Shown piece by piece: positions 44,295-56,211 of a stretch of 64,000 bases of DNA. The position numbers and the translations under genes were made by a program. The notes beneath the pieces were generated by a model. The model saw nothing but the letters and a program-made list of their open reading frames with translations, made no database searches and was not told the origin of the DNA. Origin of the DNA: Begonia masoniana (Eukaryota > Streptophyta > Magnoliopsida > Cucurbitales > Begoniaceae); assembly GCA_022432975.1 (NCBI GenBank), contig CM039514.1:9283519-9347518 (forward strand). The letters are read 5' to 3'. Positions within the stretch are counted from its first letter, which is position 1, and every line of letters begins with the position of its first letter.

Positions 44295-45539
44295 TGTAAT
44301 TATCCCGGCTTTATGGGATGTTAATATTTTAATATAAATGATATTTTTGTAAATATATCAAATCAAGTCTGTTTTGCCAATGGAGAGCTTTATTACAATC
44401 CTAACGATTAATAGGAATTTTAAGAAATTTACGAGAATTTTCGGAGTAATAATGCTATATTTCGAGTAATTATGATTCTCGTAACATAAAGGACGTTTTA
44501 GTAAAAATAGTAACCGAGGTCCGTTTTGTGAACGGACAGTTTTAATAAATCCCAAATAATAAGTTAGACTTATTGGAGAAATAAGGAAATTTGAGGAAAC
44601 AAAATCATTAGTTAATTAACGAAATAAAGGACGAAACAAATAGAATTAAGTGCTAAGGGCAAAATAGTAATTTGTAAAGTCAAATTAATTAAAAACAAAC
44701 TTCTTTTCTTTCTCCCTCATTTCTTCTTCTCCTCTGTCTTTCGCGAAAACGCCAGAGGCGATTTCCTTCTCTGTTCTCTCACGGCGACTCAACATCCGAC
44801 CTCCGATTTCTCTTCTAATCGTCTCGTTTTCTCCGTGTTTTCTCCTCCTCTCGCAACCCTAGGTACGAATCTATGATTTCGGAGTGTTAGTTTCCAGTTT
44901 TCACGAAGTTAGGACGTTAGGGTTTCGTTAGGGTTTATGTTAAAACTGTGATTTCGGGTTTAAAATCAATAGGTTGTCGTGGTTTATGAATATATAGAAC
45001 GTATTGAGCGTTATTGGATGAAGTTAAATTGATTTGTGGAAAAAGTTAAAATTGGAGGATTTTCGGGTTTTTGAGAAAAACTCGTAAATTGTGGTTTTAA
45101 AACTATCGAGCGTTAACTGTTTGTATAAATGTCTTGATTAGTTAAGTTAAGATTTTAGGAAATTCCTTAGTTAAAGATTTTGTTAGTTTGGACATTAAAT
45201 AGTTTAAACTCGTTTTAACGACAAGTTGTGAAATTGCCTTAGGTGAACAACGCTCGTGTAAGGAGCTTGAGCTGCAACGGACGCGAGGTAAGTTCTCGTG
45301 ACTTACTCTGGCCGATTGGCCTACATCATACGTCGATTTTGGTTGTTGAGGATATTTGGTGCAATGTGTGTTTATATGCTTTGGATGGGTAGTTTAGGCT
45401 TAGCTATTTTATAAGTTATGCTTGTATGATGTTTTGATGGTATTCACGCTGTTTATGTTTACTTTATGTATTTTAACTGCTCATGCATCACATCTTTTAA
45501 AATAGCATAAAAACGGATTTCTGCATATGTTTAAGAGAA

Positions 45540-45810
45540 TGAAATGAATCTACATAATCTGTTATCTGGTCACGACGAGGTGGTTTAGCCCTCGGTGACA
45601 TTCTGTCTGGGACCTAATTAAAAAGTAAAATGAACCAATGAACGAAATGAATCTACGTAATCTGTTATCTGGTCACGACGAGGTGGTTTAGACCTCGGTG
45701 ACATTCTGTCTGCGACCTAATTAAAAAGTAAAATGAACCAACGAATCTACATAATCTGGTCACGGCGAGGTGGTTTAGATCTCGGTGACAATCTGTATGT
45801 GACGTAATGA
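45540..45810 (+). repeat. Tandem repeat in solo LTR, about 2.5 copies of a 108-bp unit
   Basis: Units begin near 45545, 45652 and 45745 and share CTGGTCACGACGAGGTGGTT and CTCGGTGACA. They lie inside the intron-like module. Confidence 0.85.
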
Positions 45811-46464
45811 AAAAGAACACGCCTGAATGATTCCTGAAACTCATATGCATAGCACGCATCTGCATTTACGTAGAATTTACTGAGCCTTTAGCTCATAGTG
45901 TGTCTGTATGGTGTAGGTAACCTTGATATAGGTGAGGATGAGATCCCTCCACCCGAGGCATGAACAGTTGAAGAAAGATGGCCCGTGGGAGTGTGCTGGG
46001 CAGTCGGTGCATTTTGACCCGTGGGGATATGTGTAAGTATTTTGAGGGCGTTGGGTTATATTGAGTAGAATATGTATAAAGTTAGAACATTTTAGGATGT
46101 TTGGATCTGGTAGTGGATAGGTTTATGTTTGATGTTTTAAACGTTTTGGAAACCTGTTTTATAAACTGTTTTGGTAAATTTAAATAGGAGGGATTGTCGA
46201 TTTTTAAACGTATCCACGTAGTTCGTTTTTACGAAAGTTTAATGTATGTTAGGCCATTTAATTGGTGGTTGATAAAACGAGAAATGAATGACGTTATGTT
46301 AGAGTTTAACAGAGTAATGTGTAGAAGTGGATATGTGCAGAGGAGGTGAAATGAAAGAGGAAAGCTCTCTGGAATTCTGGAATACCAGAGAGCATGTTAA
46401 AAAAAAGGGGAAGAGAAGAAAGCAGGGATCAGGGAAGAGAAGAAAGCAGGGATCTCCCAAGTGG

Positions 46465-46533
46465 GCGATCGATCGCTGTGATGGGCAGCGATCGATCGCT
46501 GCGATCGATTCGCTGTGCAGCGATCGATCGCTG
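46465..46533. repeat. Cluster of GCGATCGATCGC palindromes
   Basis: Three perfect palindromes: GCGATCGATCGC at 46465-46476 and CAGCGATCGATCGCTG at 46486-46501 and 46518-46533, about 270-340 bp before the LTR end. Confidence 0.85.
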
Positions 46534-46805
46534 CTTCTTTTCCGCAGGCACTTGACGATTTTGCCCTCCCATGTATAGCCGATGGTTTTTAATAAATTTT
46601 AAGCTTTATTTTAATTGTTTTATGTTTTATTTAATTGATTTTTAAGATTTGTTTTAAGTGATTTTCTAAATGAACTTCAACGTTTTTAATTCCGATTCCG
46701 ATTCCGGTTTAAATTCCGCTTAGAGTTTATTTAAAGTATAAGGATAAAAATATATATATATATATATATGTACGAGAAATTGGGTACAGTATTAGGGTCG
46801 TCACA

Positions 46806-47044
46806 CCCATATTTTCTTTTTACGTTAATGTTGAATGAGTCGACTTACCCAAACGACTCTCCATTTCAAATTTTAGTCAAATAGATCTAGCAACAGAAGA
46901 GTAGTCTCAGCGAATTACCTTTCTAGTTTTTACTATATTCTTTTAGCATTTTTTTCTGTGAGTTTAGAACTTGTGAGATACTTATGTTAAATCTTTGTTA
47001 TGACTATTTATTTTATAGCACAAATATTTAAATTTTGTACTAAG
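46806..47044. other. Short unassigned spacer
   Basis: No feature recognised between the two solo LTRs apart from the CTAAG duplication at its right end. Confidence 0.4.
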
Positions 47045-48627
47045 TGATAAGTGTGTATTTTACACACTTATTTATACTCTTTATACTTGATTTGATAAGT
47101 TTATTCTCAAGTGTTTGAAGGAATTTGATAAATTTTGTAGAAAGTGTGCAGATATTGTATTTAAAACAGGAGGCAGAAAAGAGGCTGAAAGGAGGTGGAA
47201 AAGAGGTGGCGAAGAAGTAAATTTCAAAGTTCAAGAAAACAGAAAAGATAGAGAAGCAATTACAATCAGCAGCAGCAATCGATCTCTATGAAATGCAGAG
47301 ATCGATCGCTACACATATTTAAAGGCAGCTGCAAGCAAATTAAAAGGAGGCAGCGATCGATCTCTATGAAATGCAGAGATCGATCGCTACACATATTTGA
47401 AAACAAACAGCGATCGATTTCTAATCGATCGAATGAAACTTGCAGCGATCGATCTCCATCAAATTATCTATGCCAAGCGATCGATCTCTGAGAAGATACA
47501 GCGATCGATCTCTGAAGATTTACAACAATTGATCACAACATATGCCAGCAAAATAAAAGAGATGCAGCGATCGATCTCTACACATTCCAGAGATCGATCG
47601 CCCATCAATCTACAATTTTGGAAAGAATTTGACTTCTAATCTGCATCGTTAATTTAAAGCTGCAGTGAATCTTAACCATTGATCGGGAGATTTAATTAAA
47701 CCTAGAGCATACGGCTTATCTATAAATCAATTCACGCCTGAGCAGCTTAACATTCAGCGAAGAGGAGTCGGCAGCGAGCAATCCGACGGCGATTTTCAGA
47801 GAGGAGGGCGATCAGGCTATTTTTATTATAGTTTTTCTTTTCTTTTTCTTTTCCTTTCTACTGTTTTATTATGCAACTATTTAATATTATTGTTGTTTAC
47901 TTTTATTTTAGCATGAACTAAATTTCCTGTTCTAGGGTTTCGATGTAGCTTTACTATGATTGTTTATTTTTCTTAATTCAATTAGCTAATTTTCTGTTTC
48001 TGTTCTGTGTTGAGTAATCTATTCTGAACGTAATGCTTAGGGTTGATTGATCACCAAAACTAAGTACTTTAGGGTTAATTCGGGATGCGAGAGCGGAGAA
48101 TTTAACCGTGCACTGAATAGTTTGCCATGAAAAGGATGTTAGGCTAGAGATAGCTAATGCGTTCATGTGGTAGTATAATTTCTCATTCTTAATGTATTCA
48201 ATTAATTCTCAGGATTAGAGACCGAGAGGTGATAATTCGTTAATTGAATAAGTTTGTTTTTGCTCGAGAGAGATTAATAAATATTTTCGTGAAATTGCCA
48301 TCAACACGACGGAATAGAATTTAACTACTTGAATTAGGTCTAATAAATAGGATTAGTTAAGTGAAATCGGAACCCTGGATTTTCTCAACATATAATCTTA
48401 CTTCTTTATTTTAGAATATTTTATTTAAATTGTTCACTTATTTTATTTGAATTATTTTAGTTTTAAAAATCCAAATCACTAAATTTATTATTTCATTTCA
48501 AATTAAACTAAAATTTAGATACTCAATATTTAACATAATTATTCCTCGTGGGATCGACACTCGTACTTTTATATACACTTTATTACTTTTGCGACACGTG
48601 CACTTGCGTATACGATTTTTTGCAACA
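47045..48627 (+). repeat. Solo LTR of a Tat/Ogre-like gypsy element
   Basis: Starts TGATAAGTGTGTATTTTAC and ends near CGTATACGATTTTTTGCAACA. CGTGGGATCGACACTCGTAC and GACACGTGCACTTGCG are hallmarks of the 3' part of this LTR class. A perfect 5-bp duplication CTAAG flanks it (47040-47044 and 48628-48632). 1583 bp. The internal region has been lost by LTR-LTR recombination. Confidence 0.88.
47274..47601. repeat. Hairpin array built from AGCGATCGATCTCT
   Basis: Three inverted pairs with constant 9-nt loops: 47274-47310 (14-bp arms, one mismatch), 47352-47388 (14-bp perfect arms) and 47567-47601 (13-bp perfect arms). Additional single copies of the arm lie near 47409, 47443, 47479 and 47500. Confidence 0.9.
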
Positions 48628-48632
48628 CTAAG

Positions 48633-49038
48633 GAATAAAACAGAAAACAGGAGGCAGGGAGAAATGGAAACGGTAACCAGAAATAATTTGGACGTGAAAA
48701 CAGGAAGTCATAAAACAGAAATGGACGATTGAAACAGGAAGACAAAATACAGGGAGAATAGTAAGAACAGGGTAATTTGGACGTTTTAGAAAAGAATTCA
48801 GAATGGACGATAGACATGCAAGAGAAGACATAAAAAAAAGAGAACTGAAATCTGTCGACTAACAGGGCCGTTAACGTTTAAATTTAAAGGCAGAAAAAGT
48901 AGACAAACCGAAGCTGTGGACATTTAAAAGTCGATGACTGGAAACAGACAACGACAAAAGTTCGTAGACGTTTGAAGTCAGGGGTAAAATGGACGCAGGA
49001 GTCCGTGGACGTTTGCACTAAAAGACAGAAGCAGTAGA
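48633..49038 (-). repeat. Left part of an old minus-strand LTR, interrupted
   Basis: Degenerate repeats with GTGGACG, AAAACAGGA and TTTGCACTAAAAGACAGAAG words that continue at 59411 beyond the Tekay insertion. The left boundary was not determined. Confidence 0.55.
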
Positions 49039-51650
49039 TGTAACGACCCGAGGAGGATCGCCACGTATTTCATATCTTTCATAAACATTGACTCTGAATT
49101 TTTACTCTGAACTCTCTTTTTTTTTTTTTTTCTATTTGTAAAACTGACAGAACTTAACCTTCAAGAATTCGACCATCCATATAGTTATCACAGAGTAGAG
49201 CGACTAGACGTAGACGTTAACCCTTAACATAATCGGGCAGAAGGAAGAATGCCATAGATCACATGATTTCATCGTACGCGGGCTGCATGGATTTGCATGC
49301 ACCGACTGATAGGGTACGTATCATCCGGTCTGTCACGTGCACACCACGCGACTCACTTAACAGTATTCAGTGGAAGACATCTTCCGGTGAACACGCGTGA
49401 CCAATTATAACATTACTCGAGCACTAAACGCCAAAATAACGCTCATCTCATCCGGTGTTAAAAACACCTACACCGCCCGGTCACTAAACGACAAAATAAC
49501 TCTCATCTCATTCGGTGTTAAAACACCTACATCGCCCGGTCACTAAACGACAAAATAACTCTCATCACATCCGGTGTTAAAACACCTACATCGCCCGGTC
49601 GCTAATCGACAAAATAACTCTCATCTCATCCGGTGTTAAAACACCTACATCGCCCGGTCACTAAACGACAAAATAACTCTCATCTCATCCGGTGTTAAAA
49701 CACCTACATCGCCCGATCGCTAAACGACAAAATAACTCTCATCTCATCCGGTGGAGAACTCTCTACATCCACCGGTCACTAACGACAAAATAGTATTTTC
49801 GTCATCCGGTGGCTTAAACACTCTATATCCACCGGTGACGTCAGCCGGATGATTACTTTATCCAGCTTCTATTACATGGCAGAAAACATTGCAACTCCTT
49901 GAATGACTTTAATCAACAGGAAATACCACAACTCATTCAGAATGCATATAGCGGAAGACTTAAGCAATAGATCATTCATCAAACCTTAAAATCATATCCA
50001 GACTCTAAAGACAAGCCCTTTCAAATCCAAGTCTCATTACTATAGGAAATTCTATTCTAATTAGTCATCTGTTCATCGTAAACTTTTCTGACTTACTATG
50101 AGCATTAAACCGGGGAACTTATTCGCCTATCCAGCCTTCATTGTCACACTGAGCAACCTCCAGCAGCCGAGCTTAGACATCCTCATTAAACTTGAGTTCC
50201 TCACCTGAAAACTCGTCACCTACATCATAAGGTTTAAACTATAAGCCTAATGCTTAGTAAGGAATGCAACACTAACATGAGAGCATGAATGCATAATTCA
50301 GGAAAAACATACTCGTAGATCCTTTTTTTTTTGTTCATATTCTTATTTATATTCATCATTCATAATCGTGGGTCATATTCATCGTTCATTTCATCATTCA
50401 TAATCATGGAACTTGTCCATCATTCATTTCATCGTTCATAATCATGGAACTTGTCCATCATTCATTTCATCGTTCATAATCATTCATAGATATTCATAGT
50501 CATTGATTGTGTTCTTCGTTTGAGTTGTGTGGATTAAGAGAGGATTTGTGCCGGTAAAGGGGGTTCGACAGTGAGTTTGATCTTGGTCCCTATCGCGGGT
50601 CGTATTCATATGTCCCTCTTTGGACTGTGACATACGCCGAACCGCCCCCAACCCTCACTCAACCACGTTGTAGGGATTTTTTTATCATCTTATCTTGTTC
50701 ATGAGAAAACATGCTTCTAAAAACACTTTCGTATGTATAAAATAGTCATGATGCATGTACTTGGAAATTCTTAAATCATCAAGCTGCAGAATAGAATACC
50801 ATTCGACATAAAGCCCTATCATTGAGCTAATCATCAGCATAAACTTTAGACAGTAATACAAGGGGAATTTCTAATCATCATGTGAGTTTCTACCTAGTAT
50901 CCTTTGATGTAGGGTCCTAATGACCGAGAAACCTACACATTCACTTACCTGGTCTCCTTAGCAGTTGAGCTATTTTCTCTTCAAACTTCTTCACCTAAAA
51001 CAATCACATTACAGTAGTTAAAATAAGTTCCTAAAAGTTCTAACCAACAGTCATCCTAGGTTTTAATAACTAAAGCCATTCCCGAGTCTAATAGTCCAAC
51101 ACTCAGTGTGCAGTCCGAAATCCAAGGTCGAAACAGCTAGATGCAACTAAGATTAATCCGGGTTTGGTTATTCTAAATACTCAGAATCGATTCGGAACGA
51201 CATTAACAATCTCGGGTCTCAAAATGTCCATAACAATACACGGCCATTGAAGAATCCAGAACTTCAATACAGAGTTGAAAAACAGAGCTAATGAACTAAC
51301 GGATAGCCACATTGTCCAATACATACCTCGGGCACAGAGTAGTCGAGTGGTGGCGGAGTGATCCGGCCGTCGAGGAGGTTTTGCCAGGAGCAGAGAGCAA
51401 GAGCTTGGGGGAGAAGAAATCGCCGAAAAGGAAGGTGTCGGCTACAGTGGTTTAAGTGAGGTTTAAAACATTTCCTTTTTCTTTATATAACGATCATCAC
51501 CCTCCATAATTACAACTTTGCCACTCAACCTAGTTTAAATCCACATAAAATTAATTATTCTTGACATAAAACTCTAAATTGTGAAAATTGAATATTTATG
51601 ACCGTTAATACAGTTAGGAAAATCACCTGGTTGTCGTCTCGGGTGTTACA
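49039..51650 (-). repeat. 3' LTR of the Tekay element
   Basis: 2612 bp. In plus coordinates it starts TGTAACGACCCGAGG and ends CTCGGGTGTTACA. It contains seven degenerate 59-bp repeats (49425-49830), tandem TCATGGAACTTGTCCATCA units (50405-50470), a donor GTAAGT on the minus strand at 50948-50943 and an ATAG block at 50242-50239. Confidence 0.92.
49425..49830 (-). repeat. Seven degenerate 59-bp repeats with GGTGTTAAAACACC palindromes
   Basis: Each unit contains CACTAAACGACAAAATAACT and a CCGGTGTTAAAACACC palindrome. The last two units switch to CCGGTGGA...TCCACCGG and CCGGTGG...CCACCGG, also palindromic. Confidence 0.9.
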
Positions 51651-51691
51651 TCCACCCCTCCTTAAACAAAATTTTCGTCCTCGAAAATTGC
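51651..51691 (-). promoter_or_regulatory. Polypurine tract of the Tekay element
   Basis: The minus strand reads GAGGACGAAAATTTTG and then AAGGAGGGGTGGA, abutting the 3' LTR. Confidence 0.85.
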
Positions 51692-54600
51692 TCAAACAAA
51701 TAACTCTGGGTATTTGTCTAGCATGTCTTGCTGTTGCTCCCAGGTGGTTTCTTCAATGCCGTGGTTTGTCCATAAAACTTTCACTAGTGGAATCTCTTTG
51801 TTCCTCAGAGTCTTAACTGCGGATTCCAATATTTGCACTGGCTTCTCTTCATATGTTAGCGTCGGCTCAATCTCAAAATCCACTGGTTTAACAACTTGTG
51901 TAGGGTCCCGTATACATTTCCTTAACATTGACGCATGAAAAACATTATGAACTTTATCCAATGATGGAGGCAACTGTAGTCTGTAAGCTGTGCTACCAAT
52001 CCTAGCCAAAACAGGGAATGGTCCAATAAATCGTGGAGTAAGTTTTCCCTTTTTGCCAAATCTTAAAATCCTTCTGAACGGTGAAACCTTCAGGAATACC
52101 TCTTCTCCAACCGAAAATTCGAGATCTCTTCTCCTCTGATCTGCATAACTCTTCTGTCGGCTCTGAACAGTAATCATCCTCTTTCTAATAGTAGAAATCT
52201 TATCCGTCATCTGCTGCAGAAGATCGGGTCCAAGAAGTTTTGCTTCACCAACCTCATCCCAATATAGAGGTGATCTACATTTCCTACCATACAGTGCTTC
52301 ATAAGGTGCCATACCAATGGTGGACTGATAACTGTTGTTGTAAGAAAATTCAACTAAAGGTAGATGTCTATCCCAAGTTGTCTGAAAGTCCAACACACAT
52401 GCTCTCAACATATCCTCAAGTATTTGAATGGTCCTCTCTGATTGGCCATCTGTCTGTGGGTGAAAAGCAGAACTGAAGGTTAACTTTGTACCTAATGCGT
52501 CTTGTAAACTTTTTCAAAATCGGGAGGTAAACCTGGGGTCACGGTCGGATACGATAGTTACAGGGATTCCGTGCAACCTAATAACTTCTTGTACATAAAG
52601 ATCAGCCAGCTGGTTCATCGAGTAGGTTATCCTTACTGGTAAGAAATGGGCTGATTTCGTCAATCTATCAATCACAACCCAAATACTATCATGTCCCTTG
52701 GTTGTCTTAGGCAATCCTACGACGAAATCCATAGCAATGTTTTCCCACTTCCACTCAGGAATAGGTAGAGGCTGAAGGGTACCTCCAGGGCGTTGATGTT
52801 CTGCCTTAACTTGTTGGCATACCAAACATGATTCTACAAACTTAGCCACATCGCTCTTCACATTTGGCCACCAATAATGTAACCTTAAATCCCGATACAT
52901 CTTGGTGTTACCAGGATGCACAGTGAAGGAAGATGAATGAGCTTCGCTCAAGATTAACTCACGTAACCCTTCATCATTAGGGACATACCATCTACCTCTA
53001 AACCTCAGAATCCCATCCTTGGAGAGACTAAACTCGGAGGTGGTGTCCTTCACCTTGTTCATTATTCTGTTATTCTCCTCAGAGTCCTTCTGTTGTGCTT
53101 CTTTGATCTTTTCCAAAATGGTTGGTTGGATGGTTAAATTTGCGAGCAAAGTTGACAACTCCGGAACTATTTCCAATTCGAATTTCTGAACCTCCCTCCT
53201 TAGAAGTATAGACATGGTTGACACCACAGGTTGCATTGTTGTTGACATTCTGCTTAAAGCATCAGCTACAGCATTAGCCTTGCCCGGATGATACTTGATT
53301 TCAAAGTTGTAATCCTTAGCAAATTCCAACCAACGCCTCTACCTCATGTTCAACTCCTTTTGTGTAAAGAGATACTTCAGACTTTTATGGTCAGAAAACA
53401 CCTCACATTGCTGCCCATATAAGTAGTGTCTCCATATCTTCAAAGCAAAAACAACAGCAGCTAATTCTAAATCATGGGTGGGATAATTCTGTTCATAACT
53501 CTTCAGCTGCCTAGAGGCATACGCCACAACTTTACCTTCTTGCATCAAAACACAGCCCAAACCAACTTTAGATGCATCACAGTAAACACTAAACCTTCCT
53601 TCTTCGGTCGGGATGGTCAATACAGGGGCTGTTGTTAACTTCAATTTCAATGTCTGGAAGCTATCCTCACAAGCTTCGGTCCAAGAATATTTATTGTCCT
53701 TCTTTGTCAAATTCGTCAAGGGTTTAGCTGTCATAGAAAATCCTTTGATGAACTTTCTGTAATAGCCTGCCAAACCGAGGAAACTGCGGATCTCACTGGC
53801 GTTCTTTGGTTGTGGCCAATCCTTTACTGCTTGAATTTTGGTCGAGTCCACCGATATGCCATTAGCAGAAACTACATGGCCAAGAAAATTAACCTTGTCC
53901 AACCAAAATTCACACTTGGACAATTTGGCATAAAGCTGGTGTTCCTTCAATGTTGTTAAAACTATTCTCAAATGCTCTGCATGGTCAGCCTCTGTCCGTG
54001 AGTATATAAGAATATCATCTATAAACACAATTACAAATTTGTCCAAATACTCACGAAACACCCGATTCATTAAGTCCATAAAGGCTGCAGGTGCATTGGT
54101 CAGTCCAAATGACATGACCAGGAACTCATAATGTCCATAACGGGTCCTAAAAGCCGTCTTTGGTATATCGCTTTTCTTGACCTTCAGTTGATAATACCCC
54201 GAACGCAAATCTATTTTTGAAAACACTTTTGCTCCTTGCAGTTGATCAAACAAATCATCAATCCGAGGTAAAGGGTACTTATTCTTGATTGTCAACTTAT
54301 TTAGCTCCCTATAGTCTATGCACATTCTAAGGGAACCATCTTTCTTCTTGACAAATAAGACAGGTGCACCCCAAGGGGAACTACTAGGGCGTATAAACCC
54401 TTTGTCAACTAATTCCTGTAGTTGGACTTTTAACTCCTTTAGTTCAACAGGTGCCATGCGATAAGGATTCTTGGATACAGGTAATGCCTCGGGATATGTA
54501 TCGATTACAAATTCTATTTCTCTATCAGGTGGCAATCCTGGCAAGTCATCCAAAAATGCCTCAGGGAACTCCCTGACTATGGGGATATCTTGTAACTCCA

Positions 54601-56113
54601 TTTTATTCTTTACCCGAACATCCATTATACTAGCTAAATAACTCTCACAACAATTTTTCAATAATCGATGGATTTCTAGCGAAGATGTGATCGGTATTCT
54701 ACTCATCTTAGGAATAGCTTGGAAAGTATACCGGTCTCCATTCGGGGGTCGGAATTCAACCAAACCAGACCTACAACTTATTGTGGCATAGTGTCTGAAT
54801 AACCAATCCATCCCTAATATGACCTCGTACCCCTTCATGTCAATTACAATCAGTTCTACATATAACTCCTTGTCCCCTACAGACACAATATCACCTTTCA
54901 CCATCTGATCAGAATGTAAGGATTCTCCCGACGGTAACATGACACTATATGGCCTATCAGCCGGTAAGTATCCTATCTTATGCTTACATACAAACATGGT
55001 TGCTATGAATGAGTGTGTGGCTCCCGTGTCTATAAGCGTATAAGCTGAAATACCACAGATCATAATTGTACCTGTTATTACTGTATGCTGCACAGCTTCC
55101 TCGTCCTCCATCATAGCAAAGACTCTGGGTGCTACTCTAACTCGATTCGGGTCCGATGGCATAGGGCAGTCCCTGGCTATGTGTCCAACCTTGTCACATC
55201 TATAACAACGGCCAGAATGCAACTTGCACTCACCATGGTGGTTCTTCTAGCAGTTGGAGCATAGAGGGGCCAATGGTCGTTTTCCCTTCCCTTGGTCATC
55301 ATTTGGATTGAAGGGTCTCTTTATACCTTGCTGTTGTTACTGTGGTCCCCTGTTCTGTTGCGGCTGCCAACCTTTGTTCTGACGTGGTGGCGGCTGAACT
55401 TCCTTCGTGAACTTCCTTGGTTGCTCACGCAGTGCATATGCTGTCATCTCAGCCTCTTCCAACTCCAAGGCCTTAGCCGTTACTTCACCATAAGGTACAT
55501 TGTGTATCCCAGCAGTCTTTACTTTCACGTACAAACTCGGCTTCAGTCCTTGAACAAATTGGTAAATCTTGTCCTCGTCATCCTCAATCATTCGAGGAGC
55601 AAATCGTGACAAAGCATCAAACTTGCATATGTAATCCGTCACAGAGCCAGTTTGTCGTAGATTCATGAACTCCTTCTTCTTGTTAGCCCGAACAGTCCTA
55701 TTGAAGTACTTGTCAAAGAAAGCAGTCTTGAACATTTCCCAGGTCATAGCTCCGGCATTAGCGGTGTTCTGGATCGAGTCCCACCAATGCCTTGCACCCA
55801 AATCCAAATGAAAAACAGCGTATGTGACCTTATCTCCTTCGTCAACCTTTGCATACTTAAACATATCCTCCATTTTTCGAATCCATTCCTCAGCATAAAT
55901 GGGATCCGAAACATGTCCGTTAAACACCGGGGGTCGAAGCCGGTGAAAACGCTCACCCCCATGATCATGAGTTGCATTATTACTGGAGTTGCCTTGTTCC
56001 TCCTTAGCAGTCATCAGTTGTTCGATCTGGTGAGATTGGCGCATGACCAACTCTGTCAACTGAGCAATGGTATTGCTATCCTCATTAGCCTCTCTCTGCT
56101 GACCTCTAACCAT
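51692..56113 (-). pseudogene. Tekay Gag-Pol polyprotein, four nonsense mutations
   Basis: A single minus-strand frame of about 1473 codons from the ATG at 56113 (MVRGQQRE) to 51692. Gag core: LRPPVFNGHVSDPIYAEEWI, TAFFDKYFNRTVRA; CCHC knuckle [14 protein letters not shown]; protease [10 protein letters not shown] with FIDDILIYS; RNase H with [10 protein letters not shown]; integrase zinc region and catalytic stretches (AMDFVVGLP, VSDRDPRF); and a chromodomain-like end (IPLVKVLWTNHGIEETTWE), which directs insertion to heterochromatin in this clade. In-frame stops at 55337-55339 (TAA), 55247-55249 (TAG), 53339-53341 (TAG) and 52514-52516 (TGA). Expected residues are Gln, Gln, Gln and Trp, all single transitions. 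No frameshift, so it was intact recently. Confidence 0.9.
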
Positions 56114-56211
56114 ATTGGGGTTCCTAAACACATAATTATAGATACGTCTCAACTTAGTGCTTACTGAAATCAAATACTTACAGTGCTGGAGAGTACTCCT
56201 ACATCGCCCGG
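56114..56211 (-). other. Truncated leader of the Tekay element, no primer site
   Basis: 98 bp separates the gag ATG from the first 58-bp repeat. The expected primer-binding word is absent on either strand here. Confidence 0.75.

Larger units (their letters stand above)
44295..46805 (+). repeat. Solo LTR, divergent relative of the gag-only gypsy LTR
   Basis: Starts TGTAATTATCCCGGC and ends GGGTCGTCACA. It aligns along its length with the LTRs at 35258 and 40577, including the GGAGCTTGAGCTGCAACGG block, the GTAAGTTCTCGTGA donor and the CTCATAG block, but is clearly older. No primer site, gag or second LTR follows. The flanks TCCAA and CCCAT do not match, so no target duplication is seen. Confidence 0.8.

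Noticed and set aside
47288..47639. Open frames rich in Arg-Ser repeats
   Set aside because: They are translations of the GATCGATC hairpin array.
52240..52476. Plus-strand open frames within 51598-56167
   Set aside because: They lie opposite the Tekay polyprotein and reflect its codon pattern.
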